A stretch of 64,000 nt of DNA from Argopecten irradians. Lineage: Eukaryota > Mollusca > Bivalvia > Pectinida > Pectinidae. The notes under the pieces were generated by a model, which saw only the letters and a program-made list of their open reading frames with translations, searched no databases and was not told the DNA's origin. Positions within the stretch are counted from its first letter, which is position 1. Each line of letters begins with the position of its first letter. Where the stretch lies: contig NC_091135.1 in the NCBI RefSeq assembly GCF_041381155.1, forward strand, positions 48,039,086-48,103,085. Reading direction: 5' to 3'. The position numbers and the translations under genes were made by a program. Below, piece by piece: positions 48,309-60,119 of the stretch.

Positions 48309-51300
48309 TTAACATCCATACACAACCTCCCAATACGACGGAGGATCTTCCTGCTCAGAACCATGGGGCACTGGTTGAAGTTCCCTCAGAGTGGGCGCAG
48401 ATGGTCTAGGTAGATGGCAAGGATTTATCAAGGGATCCGTCAGTGGCTGCGTCATTGTTTGTAACAAGTTGGCTTGAGCTACTTCACTTTCCTGTTGTGT
48501 TTGACTCGACCTTTGACTAAGCATCATGGTTGACCTTTGACCTTCAGTCTGACTTGAACTGTAATCCACATACTTACTTCTAGATCGGTATATCTTTATC
48601 AGTATGCATGCAACTATTGAACAAACAGTCACTATTAAACCTATGAATATCCAAATCAAATCTGTTGCCTCAATAACATAATGGTGGTCTGCACTTAATT
48701 CACCTAAAAACAGAAAACAAAAGAAAAATATGTTCATTTAAAGGGACAATTAAGTGAGGCTAATTCTGTTACATAACCACGAGACAAAGTATGGCATAAA
48801 TGTATTGGTCTACATTCTTTATGAAACATGTAGCAAAAAATATTGACAAATTTCATGTCATTGTTAAGTATCTTAATTGATACCGTTGAAATTATAAATG
48901 TGTATAACACACAAAGGCAAATATATCAAATATAAGATGGTATAAAGTGAGGCAAAAGCAAGATGAATGTCTTTTTTTTGATGAAACAATTATACAAATA
49001 AAAAACATGAGGATATGGGCGTGTCTTTGGTGCATCAAATACCACCCTAATAGTTGTACTTGCTGGAGATCATAATTCCTAGAATAATGGATCATTTTGA
49101 TTTATAAAGTATACTCACCATTTCCTTCAGTAGCTTCGTATTCTGGCACTGTATAGATATCGGGTTGTCCTGTATAAAACAATACCAAAGTAAGATCATG
49201 TCTCTCTTACAAATGTCAATAGTTTATTTATCTCAGCCTGATTCACATCATCTGTTCACAGCTTCATTTACTAAGTACTAAGCCTAAATATCTCAAATCA
49301 TCAATACTCATTTAATATAAGCCAATCAGAAATGCAAGACTGCATACATTGAGCTTTACAGTTGTCAATAGTCACAAGACTAGCTTTACAAAGACTTCTT
49401 CCACTGCATGTGTCAGTATTTGAACAAATGCAAAACCACAAAGAAACAAAGATTGCTAAATCAGTGTGATTTTGATGGTATAAATCACTAAATACTTGAA
49501 CCATCAGTGAATGTCGATAACCAGGTAAATACAATATATTCACACTCTGAGGTTGTTAAAGCTTCTAATAAATCTCTAGGATATATACCGTCCGGATTAC
49601 GAGTTTTCCGGACTGCCGAATTTCGTGTTCTTAGTCAATTAAATTGTCACATACGAGTTACTCCCCTTGACCTTGTAATCGATGATAGGCTTTTATGTAA
49701 TATACGTGTATTATAATCAATACTTTGTTTGTTATGCTTTATAGGTATTCTTATATCATTACGTTAAGAATAATAAATAAACGTATTTCTTTTTCAAAAT
49801 ACGAAACATAAAGCCATCGTTAATTGTGTACTATGTATGCATATAACTACGTATCCCACTCTTGATCTGTCGTACGGCAAATTGCCTACCAAGGATCAAT
49901 AACATCTACGTTCTTGGCATAAAAAAAACACTATGATAACAAATAGTTGTGAACATTTTATGAACTCATATAATTGTTATTTTGTATAATGTGTGTTTTT
50001 AATAACCATTTCCACAAATCTTTGCTTTCTGACTTACAGACGTGCGTAACAACCACGCGCCCGTTCTCGTCTAACTTCGTGCACAATGTCACACACGTGT
50101 AAATGGCATGTGCTGTAGCCTTTTTATCTTATACCACAGACGATGAATTCGAATAGATCACTTACATTTAAAATTCTTTATTAATTTTGTGAGTATTATC
50201 TCACTTTATTGTATCCGATACTCATAGCGATATATTCTGCATGCGAAACAAGTAAGGTATCTACAACATACGTACCCGTACTCAAACTCAAACTGCATGT
50301 GTTAAAGAGAGTGGCTAAAAATAAATTGCTGTATCTCAATTACAACACTGAAGTTTGATCTCCTATAGAAAACCAATGAACCGTTACATGACTGCATGTA
50401 CCCGTGTGAAAGGTGTATTTTACACATGACTGTAGCTGGCCTTGGATTTTCTCGGCACGTGGCGACAACAAATTGTCCGGATTATTGCAGGAATTTATTA
50501 ACGAAAATTACATTCCGTTCCCGAAATGGAGTTCCGGATTCGGAATACGAATTTCCAGACAAGTGAGTATAAATAACGTTACGGAAATCCGTTCCCTGAT
50601 ATTTCCGTCCAGATTGTGAGTTTTCCGGACTATCGGCGTCCGGATTATCGCGGGTCCACTGTATAATTAAGCTTAACTTAAATACTAAGATAAATCTCAA
50701 CTTTTTTATTTTATATGTAAGTAAGCTTAAAGATGCTCCACCGCTGACAAGTAGTATTTTTTCACTATCACCAACAGGAGCAGATGATTTAGTATTTTTC
50801 TTCAGTAACAAAAGTTACTTACTTTACACCATTACCATCATTGAAAAGTTTAAGCTTCTAATTTTACTCCAAACTTAAAGATATGAAAGATATTAATTGC
50901 ATCCCGAAAAAAATCCGTGTCACTATATCCTTTATGGAATGAAGTACTGATTGCGCATGCACCAAAGTCAAAATAAATTATTTCATATTATTTTTTGTTT
51001 TAATTAGACATATATATACACGATTAAACACCAATTATTGTTCAAATGATGAATATCATTTATGCTCTGTCGGCGGTGGAGCATCTTTAACTTAAATACT
51101 TAGATAATCTTGAACTTTTTATTTTATATTCAAGAAAGCTTGATTTTAAAAATACTTAAATACATCTCCAAGGGTTATCACACTCCTGCCAACTTCAAGT
51201 TTATAATTGGTTTAATTAGTTTAAAGATGCTCCAACGTTGACAAATGACATTTTTTCGCTAAAAAAAAGGAACAGACGAATAAGGATTTTCTTTAGTTTC

Positions 51301-54300
51301 AAAAGTTACTTACTTTACACCATTACCATCATTGAAAAGTTTGAGCTTCTTATTTCAGTCCAAGACAAAAATATTAAAAATAATTAATTGCATCCTGAAA
51401 AAATTCAGTGACACTATGTCCTATATGGAATGAATTATTGATTGTGCATGCACTAAAAGCAAAATAAATGATTTCATGTTATTTTTGTGTTAATTAGACA
51501 TATTTACAAACTAATTAACAGCAATTATTGTACAATTCAGGAGTATCGTTTATGTTTTGTTGGCGGTGGAGCATCATTAACTTTATAATTGGTTTAATTA
51601 GTTAAACATCCCATTAACAGCTAAGGATGTGTCAGGTTAAGATGGCGGAGGAAAGCCGGAGTACCCAGAGAAAAACCACCAATCTGCAGTCAATACCTGG
51701 TAACTGCCCCACAGGCTTGTGGTAATATGTCAGAACATTTTAATGACTTACCCACCAAGTTAAGGATGTTTGACTGTAGAAAGAATAAGATTTACCTAAT
51801 CTCATCTCACATATGTAGAAGTAGGAGTTGTCACAGCTCATCACTTGGTATTTCTTAAATCGAGTGTTTAATACAACACAGTTCTTGTTTTGGTCATTTA
51901 AAGAGATGGAAGACATCCTAAAAGATAAAGCATATAATTAGGTTTGATAAGAAGAAAGAAACATTTATTATCACACTTTTTTATACTGCAAGAAATAAGT
52001 AATCTAGCTTCAGACAAAAACAAATACCAGTAAACATATTTATCCTTTTATTTTTGGTTTTATTAGTTTAACGTCCTATAGACAGGGCCATTTAAGGATA
52101 TGCAAAGTTTGTTGGTGGAGAAAGCCAGAGCACCCAGAGAAAAACCACCAAACCACAGTCAGTACCTGGCAACTGCCTTACATGGGATTTATCCTAGCTT
52201 CAGACAAACAAACACCAGTAATAATCACAACAATCAATTCTAAAAGTTACTTCAAAACAAAGAGTAAAGTGTATGTCATAAATGTTTTTTGAATGCAACT
52301 CATTACTAGGTAACTTCATAATAAAGGTAACATTAAACTTCAGATTTGAATTTTAATTTAAGGTATACCTTCTTAAGTTGATATGTGTACCAGGACAACC
52401 TTTCAAAGTTTCCTATAAATAAACCTTACTATAACAGAGTTACTTCCCTTTCGGTACATATCAATTGTGATGTTATTATTAGATGGGCAAAATTCAAGTC
52501 ATTTTCTCTAAAAAATGTGATGTTGCTCTCGCAAACACATGACATCACAATCAATACCCACCCACAAGGGCAGATATCTCTGTACAGTGCAAATACAGAA
52601 TAAAGTCAACATTAGATTTAGCAATAAATGGTTATCAAGATATTTCAATGTATTTATTGTTCTTTATACACGGTTAGAAAGTTAAGATCTATTTCCTGTA
52701 CCTTTCCATAGAGTTGAAACTGTTACCATCCAGCCATTGAAATGTTCCTTCAGTTTCCCTATCAGTAAGGCCTACCCAGAGATAATACACTATTTGATGT
52801 TTCTTTGATAAGTCTGATGAAAAAACATAATAAAATCTTCATATTGTTATTATTACACATATATATTACAAATTGGGTTAATTTTGTTACTTTAAAATAT
52901 GATAACCAAGGCATAGCAATGCATATTCACAAAAGCAATGATACTGTACATATACCAACATGGTAAAATTAACAACTAAAAGCAAAATAGTAAGATAGAC
53001 ATAGTAAAGATCTAGTATTCATATCTCAGATCAAAATATTGAATACACCAGAGGTGCCATATTTGGGTTAATTATCTTAATTCATACTAATTTTGTTGTT
53101 GTTAAAGTGGTGGTGACTGTTGTGAAATTTGAAGCAAAATAATTCCTTAAAACCTTCCTTGTTTTTTTTCTGTCCATATCTTCTCAAAACTGTCAGTAAG
53201 ATTTACCTAAGACACTCCCAATACATTTTATCTAAGACTTTCTCCATACCTTAGTAAATTTACCTAAGACATAGTTGAATGTACTGTTAGATTCAATCCT
53301 AGCCAAGTTACTTTGACTGTAGGTACAGAAGCGCTGGGCATCCAGAAACCTTGCTCCGTTTGCCGGGTGTGTCTTTACTTGGTAACAAGAGGTCTTCTCT
53401 TCTACATCATAATCTCTGTAGGTATGTAAAAGGTGGTTCACCCAGCCCGGTGGACAGTCAGTCTTGTCTACAATATTAATGTTACCATATAAACATGTAT
53501 GGAAACCCAGCCCGGTGGACAGTCAGTCTTGTCTACAATATTAATGTTACCATATAAACATGTATGGAAGACTAATAGAATCTTGCATGGGTCTGTGAAG
53601 TGGAAAGGGATATCTCTACCTGAGTGAAAGATTTTGGCCGGTCAACCTGAGGCTTGCCAAGGGTTGACGGCCAAAATCTTTCACGAGGGTTGAGATATCC
53701 CTGTCCACTTCGGACAAGTCTACTTCGGACTAACCGTACGTTCAGAACAAGCACATGGACACGCAAATTGTTCATTATGTAAAATAGGCAAGGTCTTGTC
53801 GATATACATGTATGTCATATATCCTAATAGGCTATAACACATGAAACTGATACATGATCAAAATATCATATTAACGGTATTTACGTACCCCTGTGCAACA
53901 GGTAGGCCCAGGTGTCATGTAAACAGTTGTCTCCATGCTAACACAAATTAATCAGCACATATGAAATGCCATATAAGATAGATTTATCTTACATAGCTAT
54001 CTTATGAGGGCAAACTTTATATCATATAGCGTGATATGAGAGAAATAATATTACTTGTATATCAATTTCACTTAGATACAGCACAGAACAATGTTCTTAC
54101 CAAAGACCTCAAATTTCATTTCAATTCCAGAATAATCAAGAAAGCTGCTTTGGTCTGATGTAAACACCAAGTAGAGATGTCCATCTTTGCTTATGATCTC
54201 CTGGGGATTTGTCAGTCCAGGACAAATATTGACAAGGATTTGCGCCTTTTCTGTTTCACCTAGATATCACACACAAAAAATGATAAACAAGAGGCCCAAT

Positions 54301-55550
54301 AGGCCTTAACTGTCATCTGAATGTTAATACAATATATAGTAGAACTGAAACACACACTATTTTGACCACTGACCTTGAATGAAGTAGAAGGTCATTCATT
54401 TGAACAAACTTGCTAGCCCTTCATCATGACATGCTACAGGCTTAATATCAGGTCTCTTCGCCCCTTAGCTATTCACAAGAAGTCAAAGTCCTAATATCAG
54501 TATCCTGGGCCGTTCGGTTTATTAGATGAAGTCATTTTAAAGATTTTAGCCTTTTTTACCCCTGTGACCTTGTATGAAGGTCAAGGTTATTCATTTAAAC
54601 AAACTTGGTAGCCCTTCATCCCAGCATGCTACATTCCCAATATCAGCACCCTGGAGCTTTTGGTTATTGAGAAGAAGTTGTTTGAATACAAAGTTTACGG
54701 ACGGCACATGATGCACGACGATTTCTTATAAGCTGTAAACTATTTTTTTCTGGATCAGAAATAATGTTTGTGAATGTTTGTAATCATGCAGTGGTTTACT
54801 TTCCAGACAAAAGATCCTAAATCGATCTTGACATCACCATTGGTAGATTTATATCAGTTCAATGAAAGATAGATCTCTATTCTGATTTTTTCTTCTTTAT
54901 TTTTCAATTAAAACATTTACAACTGTGGAACAAAATAATAATCATATTTTAATACATACAGTTTTACAGCATACATGTAGTTATGTCAATTTTCATACCA
55001 TCTTGTATACTCAGAAAATCCCCATCTTCACAAGTTTTCATTGGAATATTTGGTTCCAATCGGATTTTGGTAAATGTAATTCTTATTCTGTGAACTTCTC
55101 CTGCATCTATAGTCCATACACATTTGAGGTTATTGGAGTAGCGATTGTTGGAGTCCCAGGGCAATCGAGTTGTGATCATTCCAAAATCATCTTTATCAAT
55201 GATTTGGGCTTGATGACTACAGTAATAGTCCTTGCTACTCACTGAAAAGTATAGAAAATAAAACATATAACTGTAATTGTGCAAAACATGGTGGTTTTTC
55301 TTCAGGTACTCTGCTCCGACTTTCCTCCACCAATAAACCTGGCACGTCCTTACATGATCATGGCTGTTAATAGGATGTTAAACTAATAAAAAAAATCTTA
55401 ATGACACTTTTAGCTTCAATCAGCATTTCATACCTTTGCTGGACTGATTCGGCAGTGTATACGTTTATGAGATCAAATTAACTAAGACAACACACATATA
55501 AATAACATACCTGTTGTTATTACTATAAAAACCAGCATGAGTGGAGACAT
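48309..55550 (-). CDS. CUB plus C-type-lectin type I membrane protein with PPSY tail
   Basis: Eight coding exons with GT-AG borders join in frame: 55511-55550, 54999-55241, 54101-54259, 53264-53467, 52702-52813, 51796-51917, 49119-49169, 48309-48703; 1,326 nt, 441 residues. Signal peptide MSPLMLVFIVITT. CUB domain ~21-147 over two exons (LPWDSNNRYSNNLKCVWTI ... LYLVFTSDQSSFLDYSG). C-type lectin domain ~152-290 over three exons (CPPGWVNH, FLDAQRFC, LWVGLTDRETEGTFQWLDG, YFYICEM). It lacks EPN/QPD and WND, so calcium-dependent sugar binding is doubtful. A short stalk (QPDIYTVPEYEATEGN) is followed by TM ~326-349 (LIWIFIGLIVTVCSIVACIL). The ~92-residue cytoplasmic tail ends EDPPSYWEVVYGC; PPSY fits WW-domain/NEDD4-type ligase binding. 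All but one junction is phase 1, typical of shuffled extracellular modules. A surface recognition or adhesion receptor is inferred; the ligand is unknown. Confidence 0.9.
50727..51090 (-). mobile_element. TTAA-flanked MITE, copy 2
   Basis: TTAA at 50727-50730 and 51087-51090 with agatgctccaccgc / gcggtggagcatct termini. Opposite orientation to copies 1 and 4. Inside an intron of the CUB/lectin gene. Confidence 0.88.
51221..51580 (-). mobile_element. TTAA-flanked MITE, copy 3
   Basis: TTAA at 51221-51224 and 51577-51580. More diverged termini (agatgctccaacg / ggtggagcatca). It lies 130 bp from copy 2 in the same orientation. A 21-bp sequence containing ttataattggtttaattagt flanks it on both sides (51201-51221 and 51583-51603). 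Confidence 0.85.
51583..51740 (-). repeat. SINE-like dispersed repeat
   Basis: Reads ggtttaattagttaaacatc, ggaggaaagccggagtaccc, agagaaaaaccacca, cagtcaatacctggtaactg: a repeat I associate with bivalve genomes. Its first part is the reverse complement of the tail at 47573 and 55313. Confidence 0.65.
52043..52195 (-). repeat. SINE-like dispersed repeat, second copy
   Basis: tttattagtttaacgtccta, gagaaagccagagcaccc, gagaaaaaccaccaaaccac, gtcagtacctggcaactgcc. Same family and orientation as 51583-51740. Confidence 0.65.
53440..53569 (-). repeat. 65-bp tandem duplication across a splice acceptor
   Basis: The segment from cccagcccggtggacagtca to aaacatgtatgga is present twice, 65 bp apart. Each copy carries the acceptor tattgtag and the first ~27 nt of the first lectin exon. 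Use of the outer acceptor (53532) would add 65 nt and shift the frame. Confidence 0.92.
53597..53711. repeat. Foldback (inverted repeat), ~50-bp arms
   Basis: gaagtggaaagggatatctc ... gtgaaagattttggccggtcaacc pairs with gggttgacggccaaaatctttcac ... gagatatccctgtccacttc. Loop under 15 bp. Confidence 0.85.
54288..54735 (+). repeat. Dispersed repeat, family A, long copy
   Basis: Starts aacaagaggcccaataggcc and ends gtttacggacggcacatgat. Contains two diverged internal copies of ggtcattcatttgaacaaact / ggttattcatttaaacaaact. Opposite orientation to 6340-6612. Lies in a CUB-gene intron. Confidence 0.65.
55313..55395 (+). repeat. SINE 3'-tail fragment
   Basis: ctccaccaataaacctggca, cgtccttacatgatcatggc, tgttaataggatgttaaac, A-rich end. 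Confidence 0.6.
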
Positions 55551-56384
55551 AGGTGCTTTGATGTAAACTCCAAACTATCTTTGATCTGAAATATAACCAT
55601 AGACCAGTCTGTCATCAATTTATCAACATTTTTCATTCAATTGATTTAATTAAATAACCATGAATGCTATCCCATCCAGAATCTTCTAAATCCACATTGG
55701 TGTACCAAATATATGTATATTGTACATGTAGACATATCAAAGAAATATCAAAATACAATTCTCTATGTTGTGGTCCAGCTGCTCTGAGTAGTCATGGTCA
55801 AGTTAATTAAAAATGCTCCATCGCCAAAAGAGCATAAATGATATTCATTATTTGAACAATAATTGGTGTTTAATGGTGTATATATGTGTCTAATTAACAT
55901 AAAAATTATATATGAAATAATTTATTTTGCCTTTGGTGCATGCGCAATCAGTGCTTCATTCCATATAGGATACAGTACCACAGAATTTTTTCGGGATGCA
56001 ATTTATTATTTTTCATATTTTTAACTTGAAGTAATATTAGAAGCTCAAACTTTTCAATGGTGGTAATGGTGTGAAGTAAGTAACTTTTGTAACTGAAGAA
56101 AAATACTATATCGTCTGCTGTCCTGTTTTTGATAGTGAAAAAATACTATTTGTCAGCGGTGGAGCATCTTTAACCGTAACAACATTATCAGAAGATATAG
56201 GATGGAAGAGGCCAACGAAAGGAAGGAACAGAATACTAGTAGCCAGCTGGAAGAGTACATTCAATGTATGTTAACAGCAGGGATGGTACTCCAACATATG
56301 TTAGTGGTATAGCACAACGAGATACTTTTGAAACATTATGTTGTGTCAAATTAACATCCAATAATTATAAGAAACTGACTTACC
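55511..56384 (-). other. 5' non-coding exon and first intron of the CUB/lectin gene
   Basis: Exon 2 begins at 55585 (acceptor tatttcag) 35 nt before the ATG. A strong donor, ctactg|gtaagtcag, at 56384/56383 on the minus strand supports a non-coding first exon upstream of 56384; its 5' limit is not visible. Confidence 0.5.
55807..56173 (+). mobile_element. TTAA-flanked MITE, copy 4
   Basis: TTAA at 55807-55810 and 56170-56173, termini aatgctccatcgc / gcggtggagcatct. Same orientation as copy 1. Inside the first intron of the CUB/lectin gene. Confidence 0.87.
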
Positions 56385-57294
56385 AGTAGACTCTACTATT
56401 ATGGGTAAAGGATAGAAGACTGTTAATGGATGAATAGGCAGGTAGAGTTTAACATTGATTTCAGTGGTTTGGTCACCTGACACAACGTTGATCATCCTTT
56501 TATTTTTTCAAATCCAAATTGGTAGTATGGGTAATAATATTGAGATATTAGGGCGGAGAATCAGTAAAAGTTTGTCCATATTTTTGTGCTTTTGATAAAA
56601 AAATCTTGGATTTAGAGATCAAATTTAAGTCATACTTTTATTACCAAGGAAATATTGTTTAGCAACGATAACATTGGTGTTTGCTGGTGTTAAACTACTC
56701 CAACAATGTTATAGGTAAACACAATGAAACATTTTTGAAACATTACATCATGTGAATATTCGACCCCTAGCTGCGATGAAGTAGCTCTGAATGACAGACA
56801 GAAGATTTCTGACAAATGGCGGTCCTCCTGCCAGAAACAGATTGCAGGCAGGGTATGATTATTCATTCTACTTGACCCAATGAACCATGAGGTTTGTAGT
56901 ACAAAAAATTACAATAGGATTAATGATATGTCAAAGAGGTCACAGTATAGTATGCAGTTCACCGTAGTATTAACATCAGAAGCCTTTGGTTTAATACGTA
57001 TACTGTTTTAGTTGGCCTTCTGCAGTAGAGTTTATTATTTCAATTATTTCAAATACACCGTGACTTTCACTGTTTCATTCTGGGTTTTTTAAAGAATACA
57101 TGTAGATTCTATGTTCAGAATTTTTGTTAACAAAAGAATACTGAAATAAAGTCCATACTCTATCACTAAGTAAAATTTATCTTATTTACTAGAATCAAGA
57201 CACCTGTAGCCTACAATACATGTGGTTCCATCAGATATTATTTCATTTGAAACTGTTTCAATCTGTCAATCACTGTCGATGAACATAAACAGAT

Positions 57295-57382
57295 CACAGG
57301 CGTCTGCTTCTGGTTTGATAAAAATATGATAACCTACCCCTACTATATTTTATTTTTCCAAAACCAGATGCAGACGCCTGTG
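57295..57382. repeat. Hairpin, 22-bp arms
   Basis: cacaggcgtctgcttctggt at 57295 pairs with accagatgcagacgcctgtg ending 57382, one mismatch, 44-bp AT-rich loop. Confidence 0.8.
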
Positions 57383-58354
57383 AACAGATAAATTCATATT
57401 GATTTAGATTATCTATTATCCTAAAGCGACAAGATTCAAGTTGACACTGTTAAGCACATATCCTAGGGAATAAAGAAGCATCGGCACATATAATATTTAA
57501 CAATATTTATATACATTGTAGCAATGAAATTACACGGTTATGTGCAAACAAGAAACCCTACCTAGAAATCCTCGAATCCTCTCGATTGATGTAAACACGT
57601 TTACAAAGCTGCCTCCATAGAAAGAAGAGTTCCAAAATACAAGAGGCCTATAGGGCCTGTATTCTTCCTTATTATATATTTCGATTTTCGTATAGCAAAC
57701 AAGCAAACTGGTAACGATCTAAGATTCAACTCACATGAACTTTATCGTTAAAACAGAATTTATATCAAATATGCACGTCATAATGTATTTGGTGAATTAT
57801 GTAATAGATGTCCATCTGTTTGCCTGGTCTAACAGTATAACTTAACTGTTAGGGAGTGGCGTCTTGTCCATTTGTGCAATCTTGAATCCCCATCCCGTAA
57901 TACTGTTACATAATGATACTTAATGACATATTAGTAATACCGGTATCTATCAAAGAAGTTGTCTAATTTTGCGCTTTGTGAATTGTTGGAGTTTGTTCCA
58001 ATGGAATTCCACCTACGGAATCCAGTGTTCTGAAACTCTAATACGCTCCATGCAGGCTGACTACGACGATGATGGAATTCTAGACAAGGCTAATTTGGGC
58101 CAGATGAGCTAATTATGTTTAACTGTTACATGCTGGTGGTTCCATTGTGAATGAAGAATACATTCAGATCTAGGATCAAAACATTAGATCTTTATATAAA
58201 AGTAATATGATATTAATCGTGTTAACTGATTATTTTTTTTTCAAATCATGGATAAAATCTATAGAACGGTCTATGGACACTGCAGTCTCCCAAACGTGGG
58301 TTTCGAGATCCTAAAACGACGTGGGTAATATTTACCGTCGATAAGTCCCACCTC

Positions 58355-58409
58355 CCGGTGATTATGACGTCACAAAAATCACGTCAAATGACGACGTCAT
58401 AATCACCGG
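58355..58409. promoter_or_regulatory. Perfect 17-bp inverted repeat with CRE core
   Basis: ccggtgattatgacgtc (58355-58371) and its exact reverse complement (58393-58409), 21 bp apart. The left arm includes a full TGACGTCA. Function unknown; it could be a small foldback repeat. Confidence 0.6.
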
Positions 58410-59342
58410 AATCACACAACTCACTGCATACGCAAGAGGCCGTTACTAGAACATTTATCTAATTATAAGCAACCAACTAACCAATGATAACTACGATCAA
58501 AGAATAAAATACCCCAAAAAAATCGAAGAAAAATATTTAATTAGTATCTTGAATATTGCAAAGCTTCAAGATTCATCAGGGCACGAAGGGCAGGAAGTGC
58601 GAAGCACTTCTAAGGTAACGCATGCATGAAAAATTCAATCCTACACACTGACAGCTTCAGTTTGCGCCCGCCATTGTTTTTACCCACTGTAAAAAATCCG
58701 ATCAGCGTGAATGTGATGCTTTGAAGTCAGCTCAATATATAATCAAGCGGTTCAAACGCTTTATGATCCGATGAACGTAATCTTCATCCGGCAGAAGCTC
58801 AGTGCAATTGCTCTTTATTTGTTAGCGTTCAAGTGATAAACCAACTTCCAATATAATCAGCTGACCCAAAACGGAATATCTGTTACAGAAATAAAAATTT
58901 CTTCTTTCTCTTATGTGGATTTCCTTCTCAAATGGGGGTTTTTGGATAAGGATAGAGCGAGAATATTATTTATATGAATTTAAAATAAACAGAAAATTCG
59001 GCTCCGTTATTTCCATCAATTGTACTTTTTAACATTGTATAATCAATGGTTACTGAAATATCTGGCTGCGTCCTTTAAGGCCTTGCCTTCAGTCATATTA
59101 TAACAAACATAAATGTGAAACTAAAATGTAAAAAAAAAAAGTCATTGCACGGTCCATTGTCATCTCACAGGTGGAAGAAAATGGCATTAATTGTGTTATA
59201 ACAAAGTGAAAATTGGATAGATCTATGTGGATCACCAGGATAAAACAAAATATACATGTAAACCAATATGGAGTCTGATTATAATGCAAGATGGCGTTAC
59301 GACGACTTATACACAAATAAATCTACTGAGATGACTATAATA

Positions 59343-60083
59343 TCATTCGATTTTCACGGTGTTATTAAGGGGCGTACCACAGTTACATGTGTCACCCCCG
59401 GTTTCCAAAAAGAACAGTTTCCCTTCACATCCTGCGTTTATATTTAACACCGGAGTTTGATCGGCGGTAAATCCGGCCTTGTTACAGCCTGTCCACTGCT
59501 CTCCGTCACAGTACTGGAAATCACAAAAACACGCTTTCCGACTCTGGTGATAACTTTTCCCGTCTCGCCGAAAGTCCTCAACGAATGCCGCACAATTGCA
59601 AAGCAGCTTTCCTCCCGTTATAGTCTTGAGCGTGGCAATGTGGAACTTCTCGTTTTTTCTCTGATCGAAGTAATATCCGGAGTACTCCGTCCATTTCCCG
59701 TCCGTCTTAGCATCCACCCAGAAACGTGTTTCTTCATCAATGGCCCAGTCGTATGGCAAAAGGCACCGTAGGCCTGTACCCTCGCCTCCAAACCTCTGGA
59801 TGTCTACACCTTCACCTTCGTAAGTAGCCTTTGCTTGTCTGTCAGTTTCCGGATCATCGTCAGTCTTATTGTCCCAGACGGAAAATATAACGACTTTTTT
59901 CCCATCGTATAATTCTTGTATCCCGATATATCCACATCGGAAATTGATAGCACAGAAATAAGTTCCGGTCTGACAACGACGGACGATGATGGTATTTCGA
60001 ACTGAAGTAGCGGTATCGGGCACTGTGTACCAGAGATGGACTGATCGAGCTGCACGTGGTTCTTTCTTGTCCGAGTTCGACAT
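59343..60083 (-). CDS. DUF3472-domain protein
   Basis: A single coding exon of 246 residues starting MSNSDKKEPRAARSVHLWYT. Just upstream is an acceptor (attttcag|g at 60092/60091), so the ATG at 60083 is the natural start and any longer frame is intronic. The core reads GYIGIQELYDGKKVVIFSVW, RFGGEGTGLRCLLPYDW, TRFWVDAKTDGKWTEYSGYY and HIATLKTITGG; GIQ, FSVWD and GGEGTG with a following YDW are the hallmarks of the DUF3472 family. A Cys-rich C-terminal part follows (CNCAAF, CFCDFQYCDGEQWTGC, CNCGTPL). No signal peptide is seen in this exon, so the protein is either cytosolic or, if the family's usual extracellular location holds, secreted by another route. Function of the family is not established. 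A 5' exon lies at 62029. Confidence 0.82.
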   Translation of the reverse strand: MSNSDKKEPRAARSVHLWYTVPDTATSVRNTIIVRRCQTGTYFCAINFRCGYIGIQELYDGKKVVIFSVWDNKTDDDPETDRQAKATYEGEGVDIQRFGGEGTGLRCLLPYDWAIDEETRFWVDAKTDGKWTEYSGYYFDQRKNEKFHIATLKTITGGKLLCNCAAFVEDFRRDGKSYHQSRKACFCDFQYCDGEQWTGCNKAGFTADQTPVLNINAGCEGKLFFLETGGDTCNCGTPLNNTVKIE

Positions 60084-60119
60084 TTTACATCCTGAAAATA
60101 AAATGAACACATGTATACG

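Larger units (their letters stand above)
56430..59340. other. Intergenic, no gene seen
   Basis: Between the CUB/lectin gene start and the DUF3472 gene end. Contains the hairpins listed at 57295 and 58355 and otherwise AT-rich sequence. Confidence 0.4.
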
